40,770 bases of DNA, taken from positions 1 through 40,770 of the forward strand of contig JASJBB010000027.1 in assembly GCA_030066735.1 (NCBI GenBank), in the 5' to 3' direction. The stretch's first letter is position 1; each line of letters opens with the position of its first letter. Below, piece by piece: positions 20,846 through 28,033 of the stretch. The DNA is from Woeseiaceae bacterium. Its GTDB lineage: Bacteria > Pseudomonadota > Gammaproteobacteria > Steroidobacterales > Woeseiaceae. A program made the position numbers and the translations under genes. Below the pieces are notes generated by a model. The model ran no database searches. It was not told where the DNA came from and worked only from the letters and a program-made list of their open reading frames with translations.

Positions 20846-21561
20846 AAGCCCACCAGCGACTGATCCGAGAAGAGAAGGGGCAACAGGTCAATCGACCTGT
20901 TGTCCCGCTCTCGTTGTGCCGGGTCGAGCCGATCACAAGAGAGCAGGCCGAGGCAGTCATCCTCGAGTACGAGTGGCTTGGCACGATGCCCACCGGCTAC
21001 CGCTGCGCGTACGGGCTGGTCGGTCCTGACGACGAGGTGCTCGGCGCGTCGGTGTTCGCCAACCCGCCCGGAAGCAACTCCGCGGCGCTGTGCGGCGAAG
21101 AGCATCGCAGTAAGGTGGTCTGTCTGGCACGCGGCGCGTGCGTGCCGTGGAGCCACGAACATGCTCCCAGCTACCAGACAGCGGTCGCCTGCAAGATGGC
21201 TCGGCGGGATCACGGCTGGCAGATTTTTGTTGGTTACTCTGACGAACGAGCGGGAGAGATCGGCACAATCTATCAGGCGTGCAACTGGGTGTACCTTGGG
21301 GTAGCCCGTAAAGGCGGGCGCAAGGTGTGGGTGCTGCCCAACGGCGATAGGCTTTCGACGCGCGCCGCGCGCTCACGCTACCCGGAAATGAAACCTATCA
21401 CGATGGAAAAGATGGCCCCGCTGGGGTGGTCACAGGAGCAGGAACCAGACAAGGCTCGTTACGTCTGGTTCGAGGGCTCGAAGACGGACAAGAAACGACT
21501 ACGTCGGGCGCTCAGGTACCCGGCGCAGCCCTACCCAAAAAGGAGACACGACTATGACTGA
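20842..21561 (+). CDS. Mom-like (GNAT-fold) DNA base modification protein
   Basis: 239 residues. 'ITREQAEAVILEYEWLGTMP' (31-50), 'CAYGLVGPDDEVLGASVFANPP' region (~55-76), 'VCLARGACVPW' (~93-103) and 'FVGYSDERAGEIGTIYQACN' (129-148, then WVYLG) match the Mu Mom family, which converts adenine in DNA to N6-carbamoylmethyladenine and protects phage DNA from restriction. The last ~45 residues are a basic tail. Coupled by ATGA to the DGQHR gene and overlapping the DNA polymerase start by 8 bp, so the three are co-expressed. Substrate and exact chemistry here are not shown by sequence. Confidence 0.78.
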   Translation: MKAHQRLIREEKGQQVNRPVVPLSLCRVEPITREQAEAVILEYEWLGTMPTGYRCAYGLVGPDDEVLGASVFANPPGSNSAALCGEEHRSKVVCLARGACVPWSHEHAPSYQTAVACKMARRDHGWQIFVGYSDERAGEIGTIYQACNWVYLGVARKGGRKVWVLPNGDRLSTRAARSRYPEMKPITMEKMAPLGWSQEQEPDKARYVWFEGSKTDKKRLRRALRYPAQPYPKRRHDYD

Positions 21562-23485
21562 CGGACTTCACGTAGATTTCGAAACGAGATCTTCGGTCAA
21601 CCTGCCGAAGTTCGGCGCGTACGTGTACGCGACCGACCCCGGCACCGAGGTGCTGTGCATGGCCTACAAGTGGGGCTGCGCCCCCGCGCAGCTCTGGACG
21701 CCTGACAAGCCGTTCCCGGAGAAGGTCGCCAAGCACATCGCCAACGGCGGCACGATCATCGCGCACAACGCCCAGTTCGAGCGGCTGATCTTCTGGTACA
21801 TCGTGTGCCCGGACTTCGGCGTGCCCGAGCCCGAGCTCGAGCAGTTCTACTGCACGGCGAACCTCGCGCGCTCGCGCGGCCTGCCGGGCAAGCTCGAGCT
21901 GGCGTCGGCGTTGTTCGGCGGCACAGGCAAAGACCCGCGCGGCGACGAGCTGATCCGCGAGTGCTGCATCCCGCCCTACAACGACGAGCTGCTGCCAGAG
22001 CTGTACGAGTACTGCCTGACCGACGTCGAGGCCGAGGCCGCGTTCAGTGCGTGCCTGCCCGCGCTCACCGACTCCGAGCAGCACGACTACATCGTCAGCG
22101 AGCGGATAAACGACCGCGGCGTGGGCGTCGATGTGCGCTTCTGTAAGGCCGCCACCGAGTACAAGGAGGACGAGGTCGCGGACCTGTCGGTCGTGCTCGA
22201 GCGCGTCACTGACGGCGAGATCACCAAGCCCACGCAGTCGCAGCGGATCACGGCGTGGCTCGCCGAGCGGTGCCCGCGCGACTGCCTCAGATCGACCAAG
22301 ACCAAGAGCGGCTGGACCTCGAATAGGCAGGCGCTGGAGATGCTGCTGAACGAGGAGGACGACGTACCGGCGGATGTGCGCGAGGTCGCGCAGGCGCGGC
22401 TCGACGGCGCGAACGTGTCGGTGACGAAGTACCAGACCATGGCACGGATCGCGGAGCAGGACGAGGAGCACCGCATCCGCGGCGCGTTCATTCTTAACGC
22501 TGCGATCACCGGGCGCTTCAGCTCGCGGCAGGCGCAGCTCCATAACTTCCCCCGCAGCGTCCCTGAGAACGCCGTAGAGCTGATGGACGACGTCCTCGAG
22601 GGCTACGAGATCGAGACGCCCATGCGCACGCTCGCGGGGCTCTTGAGGCCTACCCTGATCCCTGCCGAGGGCAACGTCTTCGTCGGCGGCGACTGGTCCG
22701 CGATCGAGGCGGTCTTAACGGCGTGGGCCGGGCGCGGCTGGGGCGGCGACGTCGTCGTCAAGCGGTTCGCCGATGGCGTGGACGTCTACATCGAGCAGGC
22801 GCTCGACATGGGGCTCACCGAGGAGGAGCGCCAGCTCGGCAAGGTCGCGATCCTCGCGTGCGGGTTCGGCGGCACGGGCAACGCGTTCCTGTCGATGGGT
22901 CGCAACTACGGTCTGCGTCTGGAGTTCAACGAGGCGCAGGCCTACGCGCTCGCGTGGCGCGACGCGAACCGGTGGGCGCCCGCGCTCTGGGCGGCGCTCG
23001 AGCGGGCCGCCATCAGCGCGGTGCGCTCACCCGGCGAGCGGTTCGTCGCGGGCGACATCACCTACATGATGTGGGGCGACTTCTTGTGCGCGCAGCTCCC
23101 CTCAGGGCGCGTGCTGTACTACTACGGCGCGCGACTGGTCGAGGGCAAGTTCGGCGACCCGCAGCTCGCCTACCACCACGCGCGCTACATCGCGCAGTCC
23201 AACATCGAGAGCCCGCCGCTGGTGCGAACGTGGGGCGGCAAGCTCTGCGAGAACGTCGTGCAGGCGATGGCGAACGATCTCCTGCGGCACGCACTCAGGC
23301 GCGCTGACGACGAGGGCGTGCCCGTCGTCGGTCACGTCCACGACGAGCTGCTGTGCGAGGTTCCACGGGGAACAACGGCCGAGACGGAGGCCCGACTTGA
23401 GCGTGCTATGCTGGAGAGCCCGCCGTGGGCGAGGGACATCCCGCTAAAGGTGAAGACATGGTCCGGAGATCGCTACGGCAAGTAG
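21554..23485 (+). CDS. Family A DNA polymerase with 3'-5' exonuclease
   Basis: 643 residues, preceded by AGGAGACACGACT. Exo I Asp8/Glu10 ('VDFETRSS'), Exo II 'HNAQFE' (71-76), Exo III Tyr153-x3-Asp157. Polymerase motif A 'GGDWSAIEAVL' with Asp380, motif B Arg426...Lys430 'KVAILACGFG' (430-439), motif C 'VGHVHDELLCEV' with Asp597. The residue matching E. coli Pol I Phe762 is Leu434, and the one matching Tyr766 is Phe438. There is no 5' nuclease domain. This is the replicative polymerase; DUF2800 and the primase-helicase lie on either side. A terminator follows. Confidence 0.95.
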   Translation: MTDGLHVDFETRSSVNLPKFGAYVYATDPGTEVLCMAYKWGCAPAQLWTPDKPFPEKVAKHIANGGTIIAHNAQFERLIFWYIVCPDFGVPEPELEQFYCTANLARSRGLPGKLELASALFGGTGKDPRGDELIRECCIPPYNDELLPELYEYCLTDVEAEAAFSACLPALTDSEQHDYIVSERINDRGVGVDVRFCKAATEYKEDEVADLSVVLERVTDGEITKPTQSQRITAWLAERCPRDCLRSTKTKSGWTSNRQALEMLLNEEDDVPADVREVAQARLDGANVSVTKYQTMARIAEQDEEHRIRGAFILNAAITGRFSSRQAQLHNFPRSVPENAVELMDDVLEGYEIETPMRTLAGLLRPTLIPAEGNVFVGGDWSAIEAVLTAWAGRGWGGDVVVKRFADGVDVYIEQALDMGLTEEERQLGKVAILACGFGGTGNAFLSMGRNYGLRLEFNEAQAYALAWRDANRWAPALWAALERAAISAVRSPGERFVAGDITYMMWGDFLCAQLPSGRVLYYYGARLVEGKFGDPQLAYHHARYIAQSNIESPPLVRTWGGKLCENVVQAMANDLLRHALRRADDEGVPVVGHVHDELLCEVPRGTTAETEARLERAMLESPPWARDIPLKVKTWSGDRYGK

Positions 23486-23490
23486 CCAAA

Positions 23491-23518
23491 GAAAAAGCCC
23501 GCCGGGGGCGGGCCTTTT
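23491..23518 (+). terminator. Rho-independent terminator after DNA polymerase
   Basis: GCCCGCC (23497-23503), loop GGG, GGCGGGC (23507-23513), then CTTTT. A-rich bases before the stem can pair with the T run, so it may work in both directions. Confidence 0.85.
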
Positions 23519-23524
23519 CAGCAC

Positions 23525-23535
23525 CGGAGACACGA
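23525..23535 (+). promoter_or_regulatory. Orphan start-associated RBS motif
   Basis: CGGAGACACGACT matches the motif that directly precedes ATG in other genes, but here no start codon follows at the right place. The primase starts ~50 bp later at 23582, overlapping a 13-codon GTG frame (23544-23585) that might couple translation. Confidence 0.5.
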
Positions 23536-23581
23536 CTCACCAAGTGCGCAACACACAACTTAACCAATTCATGAGAGATGT

Positions 23582-25909
23582 ATGAGCTCCGACAATCCTA
23601 CCCTGAAACAGTTCCTGTCTGCAATCTTTGACGATGTCCCGGAGGGCGAGTCGCCGTGCATGGCGATGAAGCGCGAGCGCGGGTGGCTGCAGGTTCGACC
23701 GGATCACCCGGCGACTGAGACGCTCGGTCCGTGGTACTTCTGCGTCTCGACGGTCGTCGATCAGGCACGCAAGAAAACGCTCAGGCGGCGCGCTCAGGAC
23801 GCGTGCGCGGCGTACTGCGTCGTGCTCGACGACGTCGGCACCAAGATCGCCGAGTCGGACGTCGCCATGGGTCCGCCGCCGTCGTGGGTGCTCGAGTCAT
23901 CGCCCGGCAACTTCCAGTACGGCTACCTGATCGACCCGGAGGAGGATCTCGACAAGTACGAGACGGTGATGGCCGCGCTCGCTGCCGCCAAGCTCACCGA
24001 CCCCGGCTGCGTCGACCGGGCGCGCGTGTTCCGCGTGCCGGGCTCGGTCAACGACAAGCGCGCGGAGCCGTTCGCGGCGCGCGTCACGCTGTGGGAGCCT
24101 GAGGTCACGTACGCGCTCGACGAGCTGGTCGAGGGGTTCGGGCTCGCGCTCGGCGAGATCGAGCGCAAGACGTTCACCGAGATCGCGGCGCGCGCGGAGG
24201 ACGACGAGGCGCTGTCGTGGCTCGCTGAGAACGGTCACATCCTGAAGGACAAGGGCGAGTGGATCGACGTCATCTGCCCGTGGCACGAGGAGCACAACGA
24301 CCCGCGCGCGGAGGCCGGGTACAGGCCGCTTGACGAGGACGGCAACCGCGCGTTCCGCTGTCACCACGGGCACGGCGACGAGTACGGCACGGTCGAGTTC
24401 CTGAGGTGGGTCGCGGCGGAGGGCGGGCCGCGGGTGCTCGGCGCCGAGATGCCGTCGCCGTCCGTCATGGCCGCCGTGCTCGAGCGGGCCGGGATCGACA
24501 CCGAGGAGCCAGCGCTCACTGAGATATTCACCCAGCCGCCGAGCCTCTCGAGCGGTGAGCGCCAGCCGACGCTCGAGATGCTGCTCGAGCGGTACGCGCT
24601 GATCGAGGAAGGGCAACTGGTCGGGGCGCTCAGTCCGGGCAACCCGCGCCCGGTCAGGAGGCTGGCCGACTTCAAGGCGGCGCACAACACCAAGGTCCCG
24701 GTGCCGTGGAGCAGGAACCCGGTCCTGCTGTCGAGCGCGTGGCAGGCCGACTGCATGAAGCTGCTCGCGCAGCAGTACCGACCGGGCGCCCCGATCGTGT
24801 TCGAGGAGCGCGGCGCGCACTGGTACAACATCTGGCGGGCGCCTGCGCACCCGGCGGTCAAGGGTGACCCGGAGACGTTCCTCGAGCATGTCGAGTACCT
24901 GCTGCCGAACGAGGCCGAGCGCGAGTACCTGCTCGACTGGCTGGCGTTCAAGCTGCAGCACCCTGAGCGGCGCCTGCCTGCGATCCTGATGGTCGCGGAC
25001 GAGGTCTACGGGACCGGGCGGTCGTCGTTCGGTGACTGCCTGACGGGCGTCTGGCAGCACGGCGTGCGACCGCTGACGTTCGAGCAGTTCGCGGGCACGG
25101 GCAACCAGTCGCAGTACGACGACTGGCAGGACGGTCTTTTGATCGGGATCGTCGACGAGGCGGTCGCGACCGACGTCAAGAGCACGGCGTATCGCGTCAA
25201 GAGCGCCGCCTACGAGCTGATCAAGGAGCGCGTCGATACGCGCATCGTGCGCGACCAGACAGTCAACAAGAAGGGTGGCACAACGTGGCTGACCGACATC
25301 TACGCGTGCTACCTGATCTTCACCAACCACCCTGATGCGCTGCCGATCCCGGCGCACGATCGTCGCCTGTCGGTGCTCGACAACGCGCACGCGGCGCAGT
25401 CGCCTGCCTACTACAAGCGCGTCGTGCCCGTGCTGCAGTCCGTCGAGGAGCAGGCGCGCGTGTACTGGACGCTGATGGCGCGCGACGTGTCGCAGTTCGA
25501 CGCGGGCTCGTCGCTCAAGACCCCGGCGCGCGAGCGGATGATCGGCGCCTCGATGTCGAGCCTCGACGAGGCAGTCGAGCTGATGCTCGAGGAGCTGCCG
25601 GGGAGGGTGATCAGCAAGCGCCAGTGGCTCGCACAGATCCGCGCCCGGCTCGGGGTAGCCGAGAGACAGAGCAACTGGGAGCACGCGGCAGAGCGAATGT
25701 GGCGCCGCCTGCCGTATCCGTACGGTGACAAGGCGGCAGCGAGGGTGCGCCATAACGGCATCAGAGAGTACGTAAAACAGGTCAGAAATGGGCCAATTTT
25801 GCGAGCCAATTCGGGCAAAAAACGATACTCGCGGTGGCTGCAAAAGGAGATGAAACGCAACGAACCGAAGCCGACAGGCCCTCAGAGCACCGATCGACCG
25901 TTCAGTTAA
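23582..25909 (+). CDS. Primase-helicase (AEP primase + zinc motif + SF3-like helicase)
   Basis: 775 residues. N-terminal archaeo-eukaryotic-type primase signs: 'VLDDVGTK' (81-88, Asp83/Asp84), 'SSPGNFQYGYLI' (106-117) and 'ARVFRVPGSVNDK' (147-159). A zinc knuckle follows with Cys232, His235, Cys260 and His264. The C-terminal ATPase has 'AILMVADEVYGTGRSSFGDC' (467-486) as Walker A and 'LLIGIVDEAV' (519-528) as Walker B, in the style of SF3/DUF5906 phage helicases. The Walker A Lys is replaced by Arg480. It provides priming and unwinding for the polymerase just upstream. The last ~100 residues are basic and may bind DNA. Confidence 0.9.
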   Translation: MSSDNPTLKQFLSAIFDDVPEGESPCMAMKRERGWLQVRPDHPATETLGPWYFCVSTVVDQARKKTLRRRAQDACAAYCVVLDDVGTKIAESDVAMGPPPSWVLESSPGNFQYGYLIDPEEDLDKYETVMAALAAAKLTDPGCVDRARVFRVPGSVNDKRAEPFAARVTLWEPEVTYALDELVEGFGLALGEIERKTFTEIAARAEDDEALSWLAENGHILKDKGEWIDVICPWHEEHNDPRAEAGYRPLDEDGNRAFRCHHGHGDEYGTVEFLRWVAAEGGPRVLGAEMPSPSVMAAVLERAGIDTEEPALTEIFTQPPSLSSGERQPTLEMLLERYALIEEGQLVGALSPGNPRPVRRLADFKAAHNTKVPVPWSRNPVLLSSAWQADCMKLLAQQYRPGAPIVFEERGAHWYNIWRAPAHPAVKGDPETFLEHVEYLLPNEAEREYLLDWLAFKLQHPERRLPAILMVADEVYGTGRSSFGDCLTGVWQHGVRPLTFEQFAGTGNQSQYDDWQDGLLIGIVDEAVATDVKSTAYRVKSAAYELIKERVDTRIVRDQTVNKKGGTTWLTDIYACYLIFTNHPDALPIPAHDRRLSVLDNAHAAQSPAYYKRVVPVLQSVEEQARVYWTLMARDVSQFDAGSSLKTPARERMIGASMSSLDEAVELMLEELPGRVISKRQWLAQIRARLGVAERQSNWEHAAERMWRRLPYPYGDKAAARVRHNGIREYVKQVRNGPILRANSGKKRYSRWLQKEMKRNEPKPTGPQSTDRPFS

Positions 25910-26008
25910 GACCAAAGGACCAGCCTCAAGACCCATTTTTTTCCGCGGTGAATCATGTAGTTATTGCTATATTGGTCTTTTACCCCCTTTTTTATAGGGT
26001 TGCTTCAA
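25910..26008 (+). promoter_or_regulatory. AT-rich intergenic region with possible extended -10 promoter
   Basis: About 100 bp, much more AT-rich than its surroundings. TGCTATATT (25965-25973) reads as an extended -10 without a good -35. AAGACCAA just after the primase stop pairs with TTGGTCTT at 25972-25979. No gene is visible. It probably drives the small gene at 26009. Confidence 0.35.
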
Positions 26009-26218
26009 ATGAAGAATACAGAAAATGAAAATATTGTAGATTCTGCTACTAGAGAGTCTTTAAGGGGTGTGAACCCATTTGGCCTGCGCGACGGCGAAAA
26101 AATCGTCCAGATCACCCCTGACGAGCGGCGAGGCATAGTGCTCGGTCTGGCTGACTCCGGGCGGGTGTACGAGGGGCACCGGGACACAGGAGTCTGGCAC
26201 TTGATCATTGACTGTTGA
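26009..26218 (+). CDS. Small protein of unknown function
   Basis: 69 residues from the ATG at 26009; the open frame extends upstream into AT-rich DNA that looks regulatory. N-terminus is AT-rich in codon use (MKNTENENIVDSATRES), the rest returns to the phage average ('PDERRGIVLGLADSGRVYEG', 'VWHLIIDC'). The mixed composition suggests a joined or recently replaced 5' end. Its TGA stop lies within the -35 box TTGACA of the next cassette. Family not recognised. Confidence 0.6.
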   Translation: MKNTENENIVDSATRESLRGVNPFGLRDGEKIVQITPDERRGIVLGLADSGRVYEGHRDTGVWHLIIDC

Positions 26219-26286
26219 CACCTGCATCGTGTTCTGATTTAATCCACTCATGGCCGCCGCGGTGGCGGCCCCTGAGGAGACACGAC
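26215..26286 (+). promoter_or_regulatory. Cassette D: sigma70 promoter, 5' hairpin and RBS
   Basis: -35 TTGACA (26215-26220), 17-bp spacer, -10 TTTAAT (26238-26243), hairpin 26252-26270 (identical 19 bases), then GAGGAGACACGAC next to the ATG at 26287. The same layout as A-C but on the plus strand. Confidence 0.85.
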
Positions 26287-26910
26287 ATGACGTACGCAGA
26301 AAGAAAAGCACGCCGGGCCGCTAACCGCTCGGCGCATCAGGCCGAGGCCCGCACCGAGATCAACGAGCGGGACGCGGCGATCGAGCGCCTGAAGCCGGTC
26401 GCCGATGGCGGCAACAACTTCGCGCAGAGCCTGATCGGCCAGTACGAGCGCAAGGGTTACCTGTCCGATAAGCAGTGGCACTGGGTGAAGAAGCTCGCCG
26501 ACGAGGCGAAGGCGCCGAAGGCCGCGCCTGCCCCGGCGACCAACACGCCGAATCTCGCCGCAATCTTCGACAAGTTCGCCGGGTTCGCCTGCGGCGGCCT
26601 GTACTTCTCGAAGAAGAACGGCGCCGACCTCGTGTGGATCTTGAAGGATGGCGACATGCACTACGACCGGATGCTGCTCGGCAAGCTCGAGGGCGGCAAG
26701 GTCACGCTGTTCGGTCGCAAGGTCGAGGGCGCGCGCATGACGACCGAAGAGGTCTGGACGATCATCGCCGACATCGAGCGCGACCCGCTCGCGGCGGCTC
26801 AGGCGCACGGTCGCCTGTCCGGGCGCTGCTCGTGCTGCTCGCGCGAGCTGACCGACCCGGTCTCGGTCGAGCGCGGCATTGGGCCGGTCTGCCTCGAGAA
26901 GATGTCGTGA
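26287..26910 (+). CDS. Zinc-ribbon protein (DUF6011-type C-terminus)
   Basis: 207 residues from the ATG at 26287. A basic N-terminus ('AERKARRAANRSAHQAEART') and helical region to ~75, an Ala/Pro linker, a middle domain ~90-170 ('KNGADLVWILKDGDMHYDRM', 'GGKVTLFGRKVEG') and a C-terminal zinc ribbon 'CSCCSRELTDPVSVERGIGP' followed by VC, with Cys pairs ~20 residues apart. This ending is the hallmark of the DUF6011-like family of phage and plasmid proteins, function unknown, probably nucleic-acid binding. First gene behind cassette D. Confidence 0.75.
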   Translation: MTYAERKARRAANRSAHQAEARTEINERDAAIERLKPVADGGNNFAQSLIGQYERKGYLSDKQWHWVKKLADEAKAPKAAPAPATNTPNLAAIFDKFAGFACGGLYFSKKNGADLVWILKDGDMHYDRMLLGKLEGGKVTLFGRKVEGARMTTEEVWTIIADIERDPLAAAQAHGRLSGRCSCCSRELTDPVSVERGIGPVCLEKMS

Positions 26911-27116
26911 GCGGGGCAGACTTCTGGTTCCGGGACGAGGGCACGATCGTGCTCCTCGTCCCGACGAGCGACGAGGCGAAGATCTGGTGCGACGAGCATT
27001 TCGAGGACGACGGGCCCCGCTGGGGCTCGGTGGGCCGGGTGATCGAGCCGCGCTACTTCGAGCCTATCCTGAGCGGCATGATGGAGGCGGGCCTCGAGCC
27101 TGAGATGGTGGTGTGA
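26907..27116 (+). CDS. Small acidic protein
   Basis: 69 residues, GTG start overlapping the preceding TGA by 4 bp. Acidic: 'ADFWFRDEGTIVLLVPTSDE', 'WCDEHFEDDGPRWGSVGRVI', 'YFEPILSGMMEAGLEP'. The pattern of a strand, a helix with an aromatic, then a second helix resembles small phage proteins that read 'strand-helix-strand', but no family is recognised. Co-transcribed with the zinc-ribbon gene. Confidence 0.6.
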   Translation: MSGADFWFRDEGTIVLLVPTSDEAKIWCDEHFEDDGPRWGSVGRVIEPRYFEPILSGMMEAGLEPEMVV

Positions 27117-27266
27117 AAACTGTCCGGTTAGAAACCGCAAAAATCCCCGGTAAATGACGCAACCCTACCCCTGACGCGGTTCCTCTTCGGGACTCTTGCA
27201 GGGTCACGGCAACCAGTATGCTCACTCTATCGAGTAGCGCAAGTTTGCGCAAAATCCACCGCAACC
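27117..27266. other. Non-coding region with short inverted and direct repeats
   Basis: No convincing frame on either strand. Short inverted repeats include CCGGTTAGAAACCG-like (27122-27140) and GCGCAA-GT-TTGCGC (27237-27250). GCAAAAATCC and GCAAAATCC recur, as do several GCAA words near CCCCGG. This may hold a replication origin or regulator sites. No clear iteron array is visible. Confidence 0.4.
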
Positions 27267-27319
27267 CCGGCGGCGCGGCCTAGTCAAATCAATGACTTAC
27301 GGACGCGCTGCCGGTTTTT
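27267..27319 (+). terminator. Terminator with nested stem, just before cassette E
   Basis: CCGGCGGCGCG (27267-27277) pairs with CGCGCTGCCGG (27304-27314; one G-U), followed by TTTTT. The 26-nt loop itself contains AGTCA/TGACT (5 bp, loop AATCAA). It ends 1 bp before the -35 box of the next promoter. Confidence 0.7.
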
Positions 27320-27320
27320 C

Positions 27321-27392
27321 TTGCTAATTACATCGTATTCTGGTGTAATTTACTCATGGCCGCCGCGGTGGCGGCCCAACAGGAGACACGAC
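27321..27392 (+). promoter_or_regulatory. Cassette E: promoter, 5' hairpin and RBS
   Basis: -35 TTGCTA (27321-27326), 17-bp spacer, -10 TGTAAT (27344-27349), hairpin 27358-27376 with the same 19 bases as the other four, then CAGGAGACACGAC before the ATG at 27393. Confidence 0.8.
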
Positions 27393-27656
27393 ATGAACAC
27401 GACACGCGAATTCAATGCAGAGGACTGGTCTGGCGACACGATCACCGTGGACTACGACGAGACCGAGCGCAGCTTCGAGATGTACGGCTACGACTTCACC
27501 GTCACGCACTACACCGAGGTGTTCCGCGGCGAGGGCTTTGTACAATTGCTGGGCGAGGGCTGGGACGACGCGCTCTGCACGATCTACTGCGCGGCTGAGG
27601 ACAGCCTCGAGAGCCTGATCATCAAGGCGGCACGCTACGTCCGCAACTACGTTTAA
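27393..27656 (+). CDS. Small acidic protein, source of the 89-bp repeat
   Basis: 87 residues from the ATG at 27393. Beta strands ('GDTITVDYDETERSFEMYGY', 'DFTVTHYTEVF') are followed by a helix ('EDSLESLIIKAARYVRNYV'). Acidic throughout. The last 81 bp of the gene and 8 bp beyond recur exactly at 27906-27994 without a start, so this is the complete parent copy. Function unknown. Confidence 0.65.
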   Translation: MNTTREFNAEDWSGDTITVDYDETERSFEMYGYDFTVTHYTEVFRGEGFVQLLGEGWDDALCTIYCAAEDSLESLIIKAARYVRNYV

Positions 27657-27664
27657 CCAACACA
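27576..27664 (+). repeat. 89-bp direct repeat, copy 1
   Basis: Covers the 3' end of the gene at 27393-27656 plus eight bases. Identical to 27906-27994. The two copies are offset by 330 bp and bracket a small AT-richer gene. Confidence 0.95.
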
Positions 27665-27677
27665 CAACGGGCGGTTC

Positions 27678-27697
27678 TTTGTGTGGTTCCACACAAA
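27678..27697 (+). promoter_or_regulatory. Inverted repeat (hairpin) before the inserted gene
   Basis: TTTGTGTG-GTTC-CACACAAA, an 8-bp perfect stem with 4-nt loop and A/T ends, between the 89-bp repeat and the gene at 27726. It could be a weak terminator or an mRNA leader hairpin in the position where other genes have the GC hairpin. Confidence 0.45.
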
Positions 27698-27725
27698 ACC
27701 AACACGGAGACAGAAGGACTAAACT

Positions 27726-27905
27726 ATGAGTGAATCACAAGACCTAGTATTCAAGTGTTCGGGCGATCTGAACAAGCTGACCGATGATGAACTGTTGATA
27801 TTTGCGCGAGGCGTCAAAGGCGACGACGTAATTCCGAATTTGTCTACTTTAGACGACGCTTTTCGGCGTCTGGCGGCTATGGTAGATGCGGCGAGATCAA
27901 CTTAA
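27726..27905 (+). CDS. 59-residue acquired small gene
   Basis: ATG at 27726, preceded by AGAAGGACTAAACT. MSESQDLVFKCSG..., acidic, helical from ~15 ('LNKLTDDELLIFARGVKGDD', 'DDAFRRLAAMVDAARST'). Codons end in A or T far more often than in neighbours. It lies exactly between two 89-bp direct repeats, and its TAA stop is one base pair from the second copy. This is the look of a recently inserted 'moron'-like gene. Function unknown. Confidence 0.6.
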   Translation: MSESQDLVFKCSGDLNKLTDDELLIFARGVKGDDVIPNLSTLDDAFRRLAAMVDAARST

Positions 27906-27994
27906 TGCACGATCTACTGCGCGGCTGAGGACAGCCTCGAGAGCCTGATCATCAAGGCGGCACGCTACGTCCGCAACTACGTTTAACCAACACA
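27906..27994 (+). pseudogene. 89-bp direct repeat, copy 2 (3' gene fragment)
   Basis: Exact copy of 27576-27664, here holding the last 26 codons and stop of the 27393 gene without any start. The following bases (ACGGGCGG) also match, with a one-base indel, so the real duplication extends a little further. Confidence 0.9.
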
Positions 27995-28001
27995 AACGGG
28001 C

Positions 28002-28015
28002 GGCCCTTCGGGGCC
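28002..28015 (+). promoter_or_regulatory. GGCCC-TTCG-GGGCC leader hairpin
   Basis: A 5-bp GC stem closed by a TTCG tetraloop, an unusually stable RNA hairpin, five bases before AAGGAGACACGAC and the ATG at 28034. It sits where other genes have the 19-base hairpin, but I see no promoter in front of it. Confidence 0.55.
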
Positions 28016-28033
28016 TGCTTAAGGAGACACGAC

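Noticed and set aside
23897..25936. A 679-codon minus-strand frame
   Set aside because: Antisense to the primase-helicase, Arg/Val/Leu/Asp-rich, no motif.
27278..27303. Phage attachment site (loop sequence with AGTCA/TGACT)
   Set aside because: No integrase or tRNA fragment is visible. The nested stem with a following T run is explained by a terminator.
14456..27392. CRISPR-like array from the repeated cassettes
   Set aside because: Copies are far apart, on both strands, and each ends at a gene start. There are no regular spacers.
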